14,031 nt of DNA from Bacteroidota bacterium (GTDB taxonomy: Bacteria; Bacteroidota; Bacteroidia; Bacteroidales; B39-G9). The stretch lies in contig JAUVJB010000052.1 of assembly GCA_030592465.1 (NCBI GenBank), forward strand, positions 1 through 14,031, in the 5' to 3' direction. The notes beneath the pieces are model-generated. The model was not told the origin of the DNA. It ran no database searches and worked only from the letters and a program-made list of their open reading frames with translations. The position numbers and the translations under genes are program-made. How positions within the stretch are numbered: the stretch's first letter is position 1; the number at the start of each line of letters is the position of its first letter. This document shows positions 1-6,640 of the stretch, piece after piece.

Positions 1-245
1 AAGTAATCGGGAATTTATTAATAAATAAATTATTATTTAATGATAAAATATTGTTAACAAGCGGGAGAATATCATCAGAAATTTTACATAAAGTAATAAT
101 GTGCAAAATACCGATTTTAATATCAAGAAGTGCTCCAACCAATAAAGCAATACAAATATGCAGGAAACTTAATATTACACTTATAGGATTTGTCAGAGGT
201 AATAAAATGAATATTTACAGTGGCGAACAACGAATTATTTATTAA
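1..245 (+). CDS. fdhD: FdhD C-terminal part (sulfur carrier for formate dehydrogenase), truncated by window start
   Basis: The reading frame is open from base 3 to the TAA at 243-245 and gives about 80 residues. FdhD transfers sulfur from a cysteine desulfurase onto the molybdenum/tungsten cofactor that goes into formate dehydrogenase, in the cytoplasm. The visible part has the C-terminal FdhD signature in order: an LLTSGRISSE motif, an IPILISRSAPT motif, and then a TLIGFVRGNKMNIYSG segment close to the end. The catalytic CxxC loop of the family would lie upstream and is not in the window. The frame ends one base before the ATG of the MOSC-domain gene, so the two are probably co-transcribed in a molybdenum-cofactor operon. 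Family assignment is secure from the three motifs; the start is outside the window. Confidence 0.92.
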   Translation, partial: VIGNLLINKLLFNDKILLTSGRISSEILHKVIMCKIPILISRSAPTNKAIQICRKLNITLIGFVRGNKMNIYSGEQRIIY

Positions 246-246
246 A

Positions 247-714
247 ATGGATGAAAATGCTTCCAATTCAAACACATCAGGAACTGTATATTGCCTTAAT
301 TGTTGTGATAAAATATTACAAAAAAATAATACTAAATTAAAAAACTCAAATAATGTAAACTCTCTATCTCTCTTCAAAAGTAAAGATAAATCAGTTAGTT
401 TGCTATCAATCGAAAATATAACAAACCAGATGGATTGTAGCCGTTTAAATAAAAAAAATTATGAGTTTAAACCTTGCGATTTTGGAGAAAATATAACAAC
501 AAAAGGAATAAATTTATCAATATTAAAAGTAGGGGAGAAATTAAAAATCGGGAATAAAGTAATACTAAAAATATGTAAAACCGGTAAAAATTGCTATAAA
601 TATTGTTCTTTATATAATAAAACTACGGGTTGTATTATATCAAAAGAATTTATATTCTGTAAAATAATTAAAGAAGGTGATATAAAAATCGGCGATAAAA
701 TTGTTGCCTTATAA
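247..714 (+). CDS. MOSC-domain protein, cysteine-rich
   Basis: This 155-residue protein is a single MOSC domain, a fold named for the molybdenum-cofactor sulfurase C-terminus and thought to carry sulfur or bind the cofactor. The N-terminal part aligns with the family (VSLLSIENI at 50-58). The core is well kept: CDFGENITTKGINL at 77-90, then GKNCYKYC with Cys113-region residues C116 and C120, then TGC at 127-129, and a final IKEGDIKIGDKI. The C-x3-C-x8-C pattern resembles the MOSC domain that is fused to MogA/MoaB in other bacteria. It has ten cysteines (16, 19, 20, 64, 77, 110, 116, 120, 129, 138), many for its size, and the usual N-terminal basic/GDAHAG region has decayed. The ATG at 247 was chosen because it sits one base after the fdhD stop; a GTG at 220 in frame would add nine residues and overlap fdhD. 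Role in cofactor sulfuration together with FdhD is inferred. Confidence 0.85.
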   Translation: MDENASNSNTSGTVYCLNCCDKILQKNNTKLKNSNNVNSLSLFKSKDKSVSLLSIENITNQMDCSRLNKKNYEFKPCDFGENITTKGINLSILKVGEKLKIGNKVILKICKTGKNCYKYCSLYNKTTGCIISKEFIFCKIIKEGDIKIGDKIVAL

Positions 715-728
715 AAAAGGCATTTTTC
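705..728 (+). terminator. Rho-independent terminator overlapping the MOSC stop codon
   Basis: TGCCTT at 705-710 pairs with AAGGCA at 717-722 and is followed directly by TTTTT. The TAA stop (712-714) lies in the loop, so the hairpin begins inside the last codons. It ends the fdhD-MOSC unit. The stem is short (6 bp), which keeps confidence moderate. Confidence 0.6.
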
Positions 729-779
729 AATTTTTTGTTTACAACTTAATTCAGTTTATGATATTAATCAACGAAAATT

Positions 780-816
780 AGAAATTAGGATGTAAGAAAA
801 TTTACCCGTAATTTCT
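780..816. repeat. Imperfect inverted repeat in the 715-1139 gene-free stretch
   Basis: AGAAATTA (780-787) is matched by TAATTTCT (809-816), with a nested GTAA/TTAC pair (792-795 and 802-805) between them. It would fold as a two-step AT-rich hairpin. No gene was found in 715-1139 on either strand; the rest of that stretch is plain AT-rich sequence apart from the leader elements of the porin gene. Confidence 0.45.
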
Positions 817-1043
817 AGTTTCAAATTTCTATTCGTTAAATAATTAAAAAAAACTAAATTATTTACAATTGAAGATATAAAAACTCAAGTTGTCAACAAC
901 AACCTTGTGAAACTTAACATTTAACAATGATTTTTATTAATTAAATTTATGTTATAAAATATTAAAATTCAAAAAATTCCTGTCAAAACTCATGTTTTAA
1001 TATAATTTTAATATCTATTTTTAATGCTTTTAAAATTTATATA

Positions 1044-1051
1044 TATTTTTG
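1044..1051 (+). promoter_or_regulatory. Possible Bacteroidota -7 element upstream of the porin gene
   Basis: TATTTTTG fits the Bacteroidota -7 consensus TAnnTTTG. No clear TTTG was found at the usual distance upstream (-33), only a weak TTTAATG, so this is a half-supported promoter. It would give a leader of about 85 bases before the start codon. Confidence 0.3.
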
Positions 1052-1061
1052 TGTAAATTTT

Positions 1062-1120
1062 AACCTCCATATTTTAAATTTAATACAAAGGAAGGGTGAT
1101 ATCGGAGGTTACACCTAACC
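1062..1120 (+). promoter_or_regulatory. Structured leader of the porin gene with competing helices
   Basis: AACCTCC (1062-1068) can pair with GGAGGTT (1104-1110). The same GGTT can instead pair in a tight local hairpin GGTTA-cacc-TAACC (1107-1111 with 1116-1120), and GGTG (1095-1098) can pair with CACC (1112-1115). These helices exclude one another. The segment lies 23 bases before the ATG and is much more GC-rich than the DNA around it. No known riboswitch class was recognised. Confidence 0.35.
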
Positions 1121-1142
1121 TTTTAAACTAAAATTAATATTG

Positions 1143-2264
1143 ATGAAAAAATTATTAATTATTTTATTAGCAAGTTTACCGGTTATAGCATTTTCGCAAG
1201 AGGATACTATTCAAACGGAGAAAAAACACAAAGTTGAAATTAAACCTTATGGTTTTATCAAAGGGGATATGACTTATGCATCACATGAAGTCTATTCATG
1301 GGGAATTCCCTTTAATAATTATTTATCGGCACCTCAGTTTGCCGGTAATTCAGACGACCCTGCTCTTGGTTTCACTGCACAACACACTCGATTTGGATTG
1401 AAAATTAATAAAGAAGGTGAATATAAAATTGGCGGTAAAATTGAATTAGATTTTTATGGCGGTGCCTTTGACGCTAACGGGAAACCTCGTATTCGTCAAG
1501 CTTATGTAAGTATAGCAAAGAATGATCTCGAAATTAGAGTTGGACAACAATGGGATATTTTTTCACCTGTTAATGCCTCAACAAATAACACAAACGGTAA
1601 TATGTGGTATGCAGGAAATCGTGGTTTCCGTCGTGCACAAATCCAATTCAGATATAAACTTCCTATGAACTCACTCGTTCAATTAGCAATTTGTGAGCCT
1701 GCAAAAGAAGTTGCAGGATTAGGTGCTGATAATTTATCTGCAATGCCTATGATTCAAGGTCGTTTATCAACAAAATTAGCTGACAAATACGCTATTGGTG
1801 CTTATTTTGCTTATGCTAAATTTAATCCTACACCTGCTATTGACAATACTGACTTTAGTGCTAACGGTTTTGGTGCTGACTTTAATTTAAACTTTGATAA
1901 ATTATGTGCTCTAAAAGGTGAAGTTAACTATGGCACTAACTTAAATAATGCAAATTTATTTAACATTGCAGGTAGTGGTGCAAATAATGATGATAGAGAT
2001 TGTCTTGGTGTTTGGTTCAACTCAACTTCTAAAATATCAGAACATTTTATTTTTGTTGTTGGTGCAGGTATGGATAAAAATCAAACAGATAATCTGGTTG
2101 CCGGTGATATTGAACAAAATACTGTTATTTACGGTAATTTCATTTTTCCTATTGAAAACGGATTTTCTGTTGCCACAGAAATACAAAATATTTCAACTAA
2201 AAGAAACGGAGCAGATGACAACGCTGCTTTAATTTTTAACCTTGCAGCTAAGTTAACTTTTTAA
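1143..2264 (+). CDS. Outer-membrane porin, DcaP-like
   Basis: The 373-residue product has a signal peptide (MKKLLIILLASLPVIAFSQ, cleavage near residue 18-19) and then alternating beta-strand sequence throughout, ending in AAKLTF with the terminal phenylalanine that outer-membrane barrels use for BAM-dependent insertion. Segments of the DcaP-type porin family can be seen in order: KPYGFIKGDMTYAS just after the signal, a TRFGLKI strand, KIELDFYG, RIRQAYVSI and RVGQQWDIFSP. DcaP-type porins are trimeric outer-membrane channels taking up small, often anionic, solutes. The substrate here cannot be read from the sequence. The ATG at 1143 was chosen over the TTG immediately before it. The gene stands between a terminator and a 137-base gap, so it may be transcribed alone or with the following lipoprotein. 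Confidence 0.85.
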   Translation: MKKLLIILLASLPVIAFSQEDTIQTEKKHKVEIKPYGFIKGDMTYASHEVYSWGIPFNNYLSAPQFAGNSDDPALGFTAQHTRFGLKINKEGEYKIGGKIELDFYGGAFDANGKPRIRQAYVSIAKNDLEIRVGQQWDIFSPVNASTNNTNGNMWYAGNRGFRRAQIQFRYKLPMNSLVQLAICEPAKEVAGLGADNLSAMPMIQGRLSTKLADKYAIGAYFAYAKFNPTPAIDNTDFSANGFGADFNLNFDKLCALKGEVNYGTNLNNANLFNIAGSGANNDDRDCLGVWFNSTSKISEHFIFVVGAGMDKNQTDNLVAGDIEQNTVIYGNFIFPIENGFSVATEIQNISTKRNGADDNAALIFNLAAKLTF

Positions 2265-2322
2265 TAATAAATGTATTAATATTTGATGAATAAACAAAAA
2301 TCTAAATTAAAATAAAATGATT

Positions 2323-2356
2323 TTTGTTATAATTTAAAAATTTTATTCTATTTTTA
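2323..2356 (+). promoter_or_regulatory. Candidate promoter for the OB-fold lipoprotein gene
   Basis: TTTG at 2323-2326 and TATTTTTA at 2349-2356 resemble the Bacteroidota -33 TTTG and -7 TAnnTTTG boxes with a 22-base gap, which is slightly long, and the last G is missing. The downstream start codon is 45 bases away. Tentative in such AT-rich DNA. Confidence 0.25.
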
Positions 2357-2401
2357 TGTAGTTTTTTATTAAAAAGATGTCAAACGTTAAACTAAATTAT
2401 T

Positions 2402-2932
2402 ATGAAAAAATTATTTTTATTAATGATTATCTCTGCATTTTTGTTCTCATGCGGAAATAATGAAAACAAAACAAAAAAAGAACAAACAAATCAAGTAACT
2501 CAAGAAATTGTTAAACTAAATGTTGATACTTTTTTAACTAAAGCTTCTGAATATGTTGGTAAAGAAATTGAGTTAACCGGTACAGTAAACCATGTTTGCA
2601 AACATGGAGCGAAGAGATTAAAATTAATGGGAACCGACCCCGAAGAATTGATTAAGGTTGAATCAGGAGATAAAATTGAAAAATTTGATGTTTCGCTCGA
2701 AGGTAATGAGGTATGTGTTAAAGGTATAGTTAAAGAACTTATTATTGATGAAGAATACATTGCACAACTAGAAAGTAAAATGAAAAATGATGATAGTAAA
2801 GAACATGCTGATGATCATCATGAAGATTTATCCAAAATAAAAGAAATGAGAGCTAAGATTAAAGCAAGCGGTACAGATCATATATCAATTTATTATATTA
2901 CTGATTGTAATGAATATAAGGTAGTTGAATAA
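2402..2932 (+). CDS. Lipoprotein with OB-fold-like domain and His/Cys motifs
   Basis: The 176-residue product starts with a lipoprotein signal, with lipobox LFSC and the modified cysteine at residue 17, followed by a Lys/Asn-rich linker to about 37. Residues 40-115 (VGKEIELTGTVNHVCKHGAK to EGNEVCVKGIVKEL) have the strand pattern and the 'GK.i.l.G.V' opening of OB-fold domains of the tRNA_anti-like kind found in many Bacteroidota surface proteins. An H-x-C-x-H motif (H64, C66, H68), further cysteines at 105 and 169, and a charged HADDHHE segment at 135-141 suggest metal or redox binding, which is an inference. The C-terminal 50 residues are largely helical and charged. The gene lies between the porin and a PepSY-type membrane protein. 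Exact function unknown; lipoprotein status is firm, OB-fold fairly likely. Confidence 0.75.
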   Translation: MKKLFLLMIISAFLFSCGNNENKTKKEQTNQVTQEIVKLNVDTFLTKASEYVGKEIELTGTVNHVCKHGAKRLKLMGTDPEELIKVESGDKIEKFDVSLEGNEVCVKGIVKELIIDEEYIAQLESKMKNDDSKEHADDHHEDLSKIKEMRAKIKASGTDHISIYYITDCNEYKVVE

Positions 2933-2955
2933 AAAATATCTTAAAAAAAATGTTG

Positions 2956-2986
2956 AAAGGTCAGGTTTTAATCTGACCTTTTTTTT
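2956..2986 (+). terminator. Strong rho-independent terminator after the lipoprotein gene
   Basis: AAAGGTCAG (2956-2964) and CTGACCTTT (2973-2981) form a perfect 9-bp stem with an 8-base loop, followed by an unbroken T run to 2986. It ends only 14 bases before the ATG of the next gene. Confidence 0.9.
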
Positions 2987-3000
2987 AAAATTATATACTT

Positions 3001-3567
3001 ATGAAATTACGAAAACTAAACATAATACTTCATCGTGATTTGGGGTATTTCTTTACAGGAATGATAATTATTTATAGTTTATCAGGAATAGCACTAAACC
3101 ACTTAAACGAATGGAACCCTGATTTAATAATTACAAAACAAGAAGTAAAAGTTAAATTACCCGAAAATTCCGCATCAATAAATAAACAAGACGTAGAAAA
3201 AATTCTTGCTGATATTGGAGAAAAAGATAATTATAAAAAATATTATTTCCCTAAAAAAAATACTTTAAAAATATTCTTAAAAGTCAGTCATGGAAGTGGT
3301 TCTGTTAATATTGATTTAAAAACAGGCAATGGTTACATTGAAAAGCTGGCACGTCGTCCGATTTTTAATGAAATGAATTTCCTGCATCGTAACAATGCCC
3401 GCAAACTGTGGACATGGTATTCTGATATTTTTGCATTATCACTGATTATACTCGCCATCTCAGGTTTATTTATACTAAAAGGTAAAAAAGGAATAAAAGG
3501 TCGTGGTGCTTGGCTTACTATTGCAGGTATATTAATTCCTTTGATAATGCTGCTTTTGTATTATTAA
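3001..3567 (+). CDS. PepSY-associated three-helix membrane protein
   Basis: This 188-residue inner-membrane protein matches the PepSY-associated TM family. It opens with LHRDLGYFFTGMIIIYSLSGIALNHL, i.e. a first helix (about 14-34) flanked by H11 and H34. A periplasmic domain with PepSY-like strands follows (about 45-118). Then comes FLHRNNARKLWTWYSD with H129, a second helix (about 141-159) and a third (about 169-187). Paired histidines at helix ends are typical of the family and of ferric-reductase-like or haem-binding relatives; haem binding here is inferred. Larger relatives usually sit beside siderophore receptors; this short one sits after a lipoprotein with metal-binding motifs and 13 bases before a MATE gene. 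The start codon lies directly behind a terminator, see findings. Confidence 0.8.
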   Translation: MKLRKLNIILHRDLGYFFTGMIIIYSLSGIALNHLNEWNPDLIITKQEVKVKLPENSASINKQDVEKILADIGEKDNYKKYYFPKKNTLKIFLKVSHGSGSVNIDLKTGNGYIEKLARRPIFNEMNFLHRNNARKLWTWYSDIFALSLIILAISGLFILKGKKGIKGRGAWLTIAGILIPLIMLLLYY

Positions 3568-3580
3568 AAATCATTTTTCG

Positions 3581-4879
3581 GTGAACAAAAAAATCTTAAA
3601 TCTTGCAATACCCAACATAATAAGTAACATAACCATTCCTTTACTCGGTATGGTTGATTTATCTGTATTAGGACACCTTAATTCTGAAATATATATTGGT
3701 GCTATTGCCATTGGTGGGATGATTTTTAATTTTCTGTACTGGGGCTTTTCATTTCTACGAATGAGTACAAGCGGTTTTACTGCACAATCGTATGGAAACA
3801 GAAATTTTAAAGAAAGTGCAAATATCCTCTCTCGTGCATTAATTGTTGCTTTAGCAGGAAGTATATTTTTAATAGTATTACAAAAACCTATTGGGATTTT
3901 TAGTTTCTATATTATCAATGGTAGTAAAGAAGTTGAAACTCTCGCTGCTCAATATTACTACATTAGAATTTATGCGGCTCCGGCAACTCTCTCATTATTT
4001 GCATTAATTGGTTGGTATATTGGAATGCAAAACACAAAAACACCAATGATTATTGCTATTATAATTAACATTATAAACATAGCACTCGATTTAATTTTTG
4101 TGTTTGTATTTAACATGAAATCAAACGGCGTTGCATGGGGTACGGTTATTGCTCAATATTCAGGTTTAATTATTGCTTTAATTTTTTTCTACAAATATTA
4201 TAAACGATTTATTAAATATTGGAACTACCAAGCAATGATGAAAGTTAATGAAATAAAAAAATTCTTTATTGTAAATAAAGATATTTTTATCAGAACTTTG
4301 TGTTTGATTATAGTTTTTTCGTTTTTTACTGCAAAATCGGCTAATACTAATAATTCAATATTAGCAGTTAATACATTATTGCTGCAATTTTTATTTGTTT
4401 TTTCTTATTTTATCGATGGGTTTGCTTATGCTGCCGAATCTTTAACAGGGAAATATATTGGTGCAAACAACAAATCGAAACTCAAAACAACAATCACTTA
4501 TTTATTCAAATGGGGATTTGGTTTAAGCATACCTTTTTCAATTGTTTATTTAATTTTTGGAAAAAATATTTTATATATTTTAACAAATAATGTAAAAATT
4601 ATAAATATGTCAACAAGTTATATTTACTGGGTAGCATTTATTCCGATAATATCTTTTGCAGCATTTTTGTGGGATGGCATATATGTTGGAGCAACAGCAT
4701 CAAAAGCTATGAGAAACACAATGCTTATATCAACTTTAGTTGTCTTTTTCCCTGTTTATTTTTTGCTTCAACCATATTTAGGCAATCACAGTTTATGGCT
4801 AGCAATGCTTTTATTTATGGGAAGCAGAAGCATTTCGCAAACTGTATTGGCAAAAAAGAGGATATTCATAACTCACTAA
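3581..4879 (+). CDS. MATE-family multidrug/toxin efflux transporter (DinF-like)
   Basis: The 432-residue product is a multi-pass inner-membrane protein with the standard MATE opening: LAIPNIISNITIPLLGMVDLSVLGHL, then IGAIAIGGMIFNFLYWGFSFLRMSTSGFTAQSYG, where the conserved 'fl..gt.g..aq..G' pattern is kept. Hydrophobic segments recur through to residue about 425, as expected for 12 helices, and the length is close to the family's 440-460. MATE proteins export organic cations or drugs using a Na+ or H+ gradient; the FLRMSTSGF motif points to the DinF-like branch. The start is a GTG, 13 bases behind the PepSY gene; the next ATG would cut the first helix. Co-transcription with the PepSY gene is likely. 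A perfect 13-bp hairpin lies downstream. Confidence 0.9.
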   Translation: MNKKILNLAIPNIISNITIPLLGMVDLSVLGHLNSEIYIGAIAIGGMIFNFLYWGFSFLRMSTSGFTAQSYGNRNFKESANILSRALIVALAGSIFLIVLQKPIGIFSFYIINGSKEVETLAAQYYYIRIYAAPATLSLFALIGWYIGMQNTKTPMIIAIIINIINIALDLIFVFVFNMKSNGVAWGTVIAQYSGLIIALIFFYKYYKRFIKYWNYQAMMKVNEIKKFFIVNKDIFIRTLCLIIVFSFFTAKSANTNNSILAVNTLLLQFLFVFSYFIDGFAYAAESLTGKYIGANNKSKLKTTITYLFKWGFGLSIPFSIVYLIFGKNILYILTNNVKIINMSTSYIYWVAFIPIISFAAFLWDGIYVGATASKAMRNTMLISTLVVFFPVYFLLQPYLGNHSLWLAMLLFMGSRSISQTVLAKKRIFITH

Positions 4880-4884
4880 AATTG

Positions 4885-4909
4885 TAGTCCGTCAGTTGAC
4901 GGATAAATC
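4885..4909. repeat. Dispersed repeat module A, copy 1 (perfect CCGTCA/TGACGG hairpin)
   Basis: CCGTCA-GT-TGACGG (4889-4902) is a perfect 6-bp inverted repeat followed by GATAAATC. A second, diverged copy lies at 12456-12480 with 21 of 25 bases identical. In both places the module is followed by module B (the ATTTGTAATCCGAAA repeat). Confidence 0.6.
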
Positions 4910-4950
4910 ACATATTAAGTTTTAATCCGGAATTACTATGAATTGCCATA

Positions 4951-4988
4951 TTGTTAAATGGTTGTAAAATAACCATTTAACAATTTTA
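4951..4988 (+). terminator. Long perfect hairpin behind the MATE gene, likely terminator
   Basis: TTGTTAAATGGTT (4951-4963) and AACCATTTAACAA (4971-4983) pair perfectly over 13 bp with a 7-base loop, then TTTTAAT. It lies 71 bases after the MATE stop. The T tract is short, so it may act as a terminator or as an RNA-stabilising 3' structure; AACAA/TTGTT ends make it nearly symmetric for both strands. Confidence 0.6.
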
Positions 4989-4992
4989 ATAT

Positions 4993-5025
4993 AATAACAG
5001 GCTCTTTCGAATTTGTAATCCGAAA
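4993..5025. repeat. Dispersed repeat module B, copy 1 (ATTTGTAATCCGAAA)
   Basis: AATAACA-G-GCTCTTTC-GA-ATTTGTAATCCGAAA recurs at 12486-12518 with only a few differences. TTTCG/CGAAA at its ends gives a weak hairpin here. About 78 bases, including the 13-bp hairpin, separate it from module A in this copy that are absent in the second copy. Confidence 0.6.
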
Positions 5026-5059
5026 AAGCGTGTAGCAAATACTTCTAAAATAAAAAGAC

Positions 5060-5369
5060 GTAGGCACAGCCTGGGGTGTGAAATATCAAGGTTAAATAAA
5101 TTTTTTATTCGTCCCTTTTTTTAATATAGAATAATAAATTGAATATCGAATATCGATTAACGAATAATGATTTTAGAAGTTAATTTAAGTATGAATAAAT
5201 CTAAAATCGTTAATCAGTGTTCGGTGTTCTACATTCAAAAAAGGCAAATGAAGAAGACCATAAGATAATGTAATCATGAGTACTCGGGATATAATATAGA
5301 ATTACTCAAAAATGGAACGAACATTTTTTTTTGCATATTAAGATATTTCACACCCCAGGCACAGCCTAC
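5060..5369. mobile_element. MITE-like element of about 310 bp with 28-bp inverted ends
   Basis: CCTGGGGTGTGAAATATC (5070-5087) is repeated perfectly in reverse complement at 5342-5359. With GTAGGC-ACA-GCC outside it, the inverted ends extend to 28 bp with 25 matches; the three mismatches form the small loop of a GGC-ACA-GCC mini-hairpin that reads the same way in both ends. Inside is a second inverted repeat of 37-base arms (5141-5177 and 5200-5236, 27 of 37 matching, inner 9 bp GATTTTAGA perfect). There is no open reading frame in the element. Nested palindromes without coding capacity fit a non-autonomous miniature transposon or a composite of REP-like repeats; a target-site duplication could not be identified. 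Confidence 0.5.
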
Positions 5370-5593
5370 ACCTAATCGGGAATCTGAAAAATGCCCGACT
5401 GGAAAATCGCAATGACGAAAACATACTTTTCTTAGTGGATTCATTGTTTAAAAATTTTATATTACCTATTATCAGTGCAATAAACATACGTATTTATATT
5501 TAATCTGAGATAATTGAAAAAACAAATTTAAGGGCAATACTTCTTTATTATTTACGTATCATAAATTGCTGTAAAAATTTATGCTCAATTTAT
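5370..5593. other. Gene-free AT-rich stretch, nothing clear
   Basis: No reading frame, RNA gene or strong palindrome was seen. Near 5381-5415 there is a weak TCGGG/CCCGA pair and a short CGCAATGACGAAA string like those found in dispersed intergenic repeats, but there is no second copy in this window. Confidence 0.4.
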
Positions 5594-5624
5594 TTTGTAA
5601 TTTAAAAAAAAAGTGTTTTCTTTG
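5594..5624 (+). promoter_or_regulatory. Candidate promoter of the TetR gene
   Basis: TTTG (5594-5597) and TTTCTTTG (5617-5624) match the Bacteroidota -33 TTTG and -7 TAnnTTTG boxes (one mismatch) with a 19-base gap, the favoured spacing. Transcription would start near 5630, about 30 bases before the ATG. Confidence 0.45.
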
Positions 5625-5659
5625 TACTGAAAAACGAAAATGGTCAAATATTACAAATT

Positions 5660-6244
5660 ATGGCAAAGGAAAACTCCAGAGATAAAATATTAAGTGTTGC
5701 TGACAGATTGTTTAGCCAGTTTGGGTTTCATAGAACCTCAATGGACGAAATTGCAAAAATTGCAAGAAAAGCAAAAGGTTCGTTATACTATCACTTTGCC
5801 GGTAAAGAAGAGTTGTTTACTGAGGTTGTTGCTTTAGAAATTAATAATTTAAAATCACAATTGTCAGTAATTGTTAACGATAATAATCTGCAAGCAGATA
5901 AAAAGATTAAAAACTATCTCTTTAAGAGAATGGAAATTTTAAATTCCGCGGCAAATTATCATGAAACACTTAAAGCCGATTTTTTTGAGCATTTTAATTT
6001 TATTGACAAATTACGAGATGATTTGGATAAATGGGAAAAAGAACAAATTAGAGCCATAATTAAACAAGGAATTGCGGAAGAAATTTTTGACAGCTCAAAT
6101 GAAAATCTTGAAGTATTGCTGGATATTTTTATAATGGTGTTAAAAGGGTTGGAAATACCTTTCTTCATCCAAGAAAAATATGATGAGTATTCGCCTTATT
6201 TTGATAACTCATTAAAAATTTTAATAAAAGGCTTAAGAAAATAA
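5660..6244 (+). CDS. TetR/AcrR-family transcriptional regulator
   Basis: The 194-residue product has the classic TetR N-terminus: RDKILSVADRLFSQFGFHRTSMDEIAKIARKAKGSLYYHFAGKEELF at about 7-53, with the helix-turn-helix at about 26-45 and the 'G.lYyHF..Ke.Lf' recognition pattern. The remaining helical part is the ligand and dimer domain, of normal length. TetR proteins are dimeric repressors released by a small ligand. It precedes, on the same strand, an MMPL exporter, a radical SAM enzyme, an acyltransferase and a LolA-like protein, so it most likely controls that locus; the ligand could be a lipid or fatty acyl compound, which is inference. The ATG follows an A/T-rich leader without a Shine-Dalgarno sequence, as usual in Bacteroidota. 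Confidence 0.93.
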   Translation: MAKENSRDKILSVADRLFSQFGFHRTSMDEIAKIARKAKGSLYYHFAGKEELFTEVVALEINNLKSQLSVIVNDNNLQADKKIKNYLFKRMEILNSAANYHETLKADFFEHFNFIDKLRDDLDKWEKEQIRAIIKQGIAEEIFDSSNENLEVLLDIFIMVLKGLEIPFFIQEKYDEYSPYFDNSLKILIKGLRK

Positions 6245-6286
6245 TTTTTTTTGTCATAAACTGACTATAAAACAATAAAAGCACAA
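6236..6286. repeat. Direct repeat flanking the TetR-MMPL spacer, copy 1
   Basis: The segment from the last codons of tetR through AAACTGACTA-TAAAAC-AATAAAA closely matches 6641-6696 just before the MMPL start (20 of 23 in the core 6258-6280 versus 6664-6686, with a shared AGAAA/ATAATT/poly-T lead-in). It contains GTCA-TAAAC-TGAC (6253-6265), a small inverted repeat that could be a regulator site. Confidence 0.45.
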
Positions 6287-6375
6287 ATCAACTAACTATG
6301 AATGTTCAAATATTAATAAAGAAACTATATTTTGAGAGGTTATATTTTGCACTTCGGCAAGCTCAGTAGAGCCGT

Positions 6376-6482
6376 AATATAATTTGCCTGCCCCGTGAAA
6401 TTGCGAAGCAATATTTCATGGGGTCATTTGGCTTCACCGTCATTTGTTGTCATTACGCTTCGCTACGGGGCAGATTATATAT
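6376..6482. repeat. REP-like composite palindrome with GCGAAGC core, copy 1
   Basis: An outer pair CTGCCCCGT (6388-6396) and ACGGGGCAG (6465-6473), extended by TATAAT-type ends, encloses a hairpin CCCCGTGAAAT (6391-6401) with ATTTCATGGGG (6413-6423), whose tip is ATTGC-GAA-GCAAT. Just before the outer right arm lies TACGCTTCGCTACGGGG, which recurs near 12415. A related GTGAAAT-GCGAAGC hairpin occurs at 10665-10713. The rest of the tetR-MMPL spacer (6287-6375 and 6483-6640) shows no gene. Confidence 0.65.
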
Positions 6483-6640
6483 ATATCTTACATTTTACTC
6501 AAAAAGAAAGGTGAATTTATAACTTATCAATATTCGTGGTTTATTTATAATCTGATAAAAAAAACGATTTTCAGAATCAAGCATAAAAGCCACATTACGA
6601 AATATACCGACTGCATTTATTTTGGAAGGTATTAAATAAA

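Noticed and set aside
123..377. Minus-strand frame of 84 codons near the start
   Set aside because: It runs opposite to the fdhD end and the MOSC gene, both with clear family motifs; the antisense frame has no recognisable pattern.
1104..1108. GGAGG as Shine-Dalgarno for the porin gene
   Set aside because: It lies 34 bases before the ATG, far too distant, and Bacteroidota rarely rely on such sites.
1096..1131. GTG-initiated 11-codon leader peptide before the porin
   Set aside because: No ribosome site, no run of codons for one amino acid, and GTG starts are common by chance.
1948..2232. 94-codon frame within the porin gene
   Set aside because: Shifted-frame shadow of the porin; low-complexity composition and no domain.
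4885..5369. CRISPR array or tRNA in the repeat-rich gene-free stretch
   Set aside because: Repeats are inverted and unevenly spaced, not direct repeats with regular spacers, and no cloverleaf with a TTCGA-type arm and CCA-ready stem was found.
5060..5369. Intact insertion sequence
   Set aside because: Inverted ends are present but there is no transposase reading frame between them, so only a MITE-like call is justified.
6298..6369. Short frame starting MNVQILIKKLYFERLYF after tetR
   Set aside because: Only 23 codons and its end (ALRQAQ) is read from a dispersed CTTCGGCAAGCTCAG-type repeat; no sign of a real gene.
6444..6635. Frame of 63 codons in the tetR-MMPL spacer
   Set aside because: It begins inside the REP-like palindrome and shows no domain-like or conserved pattern.
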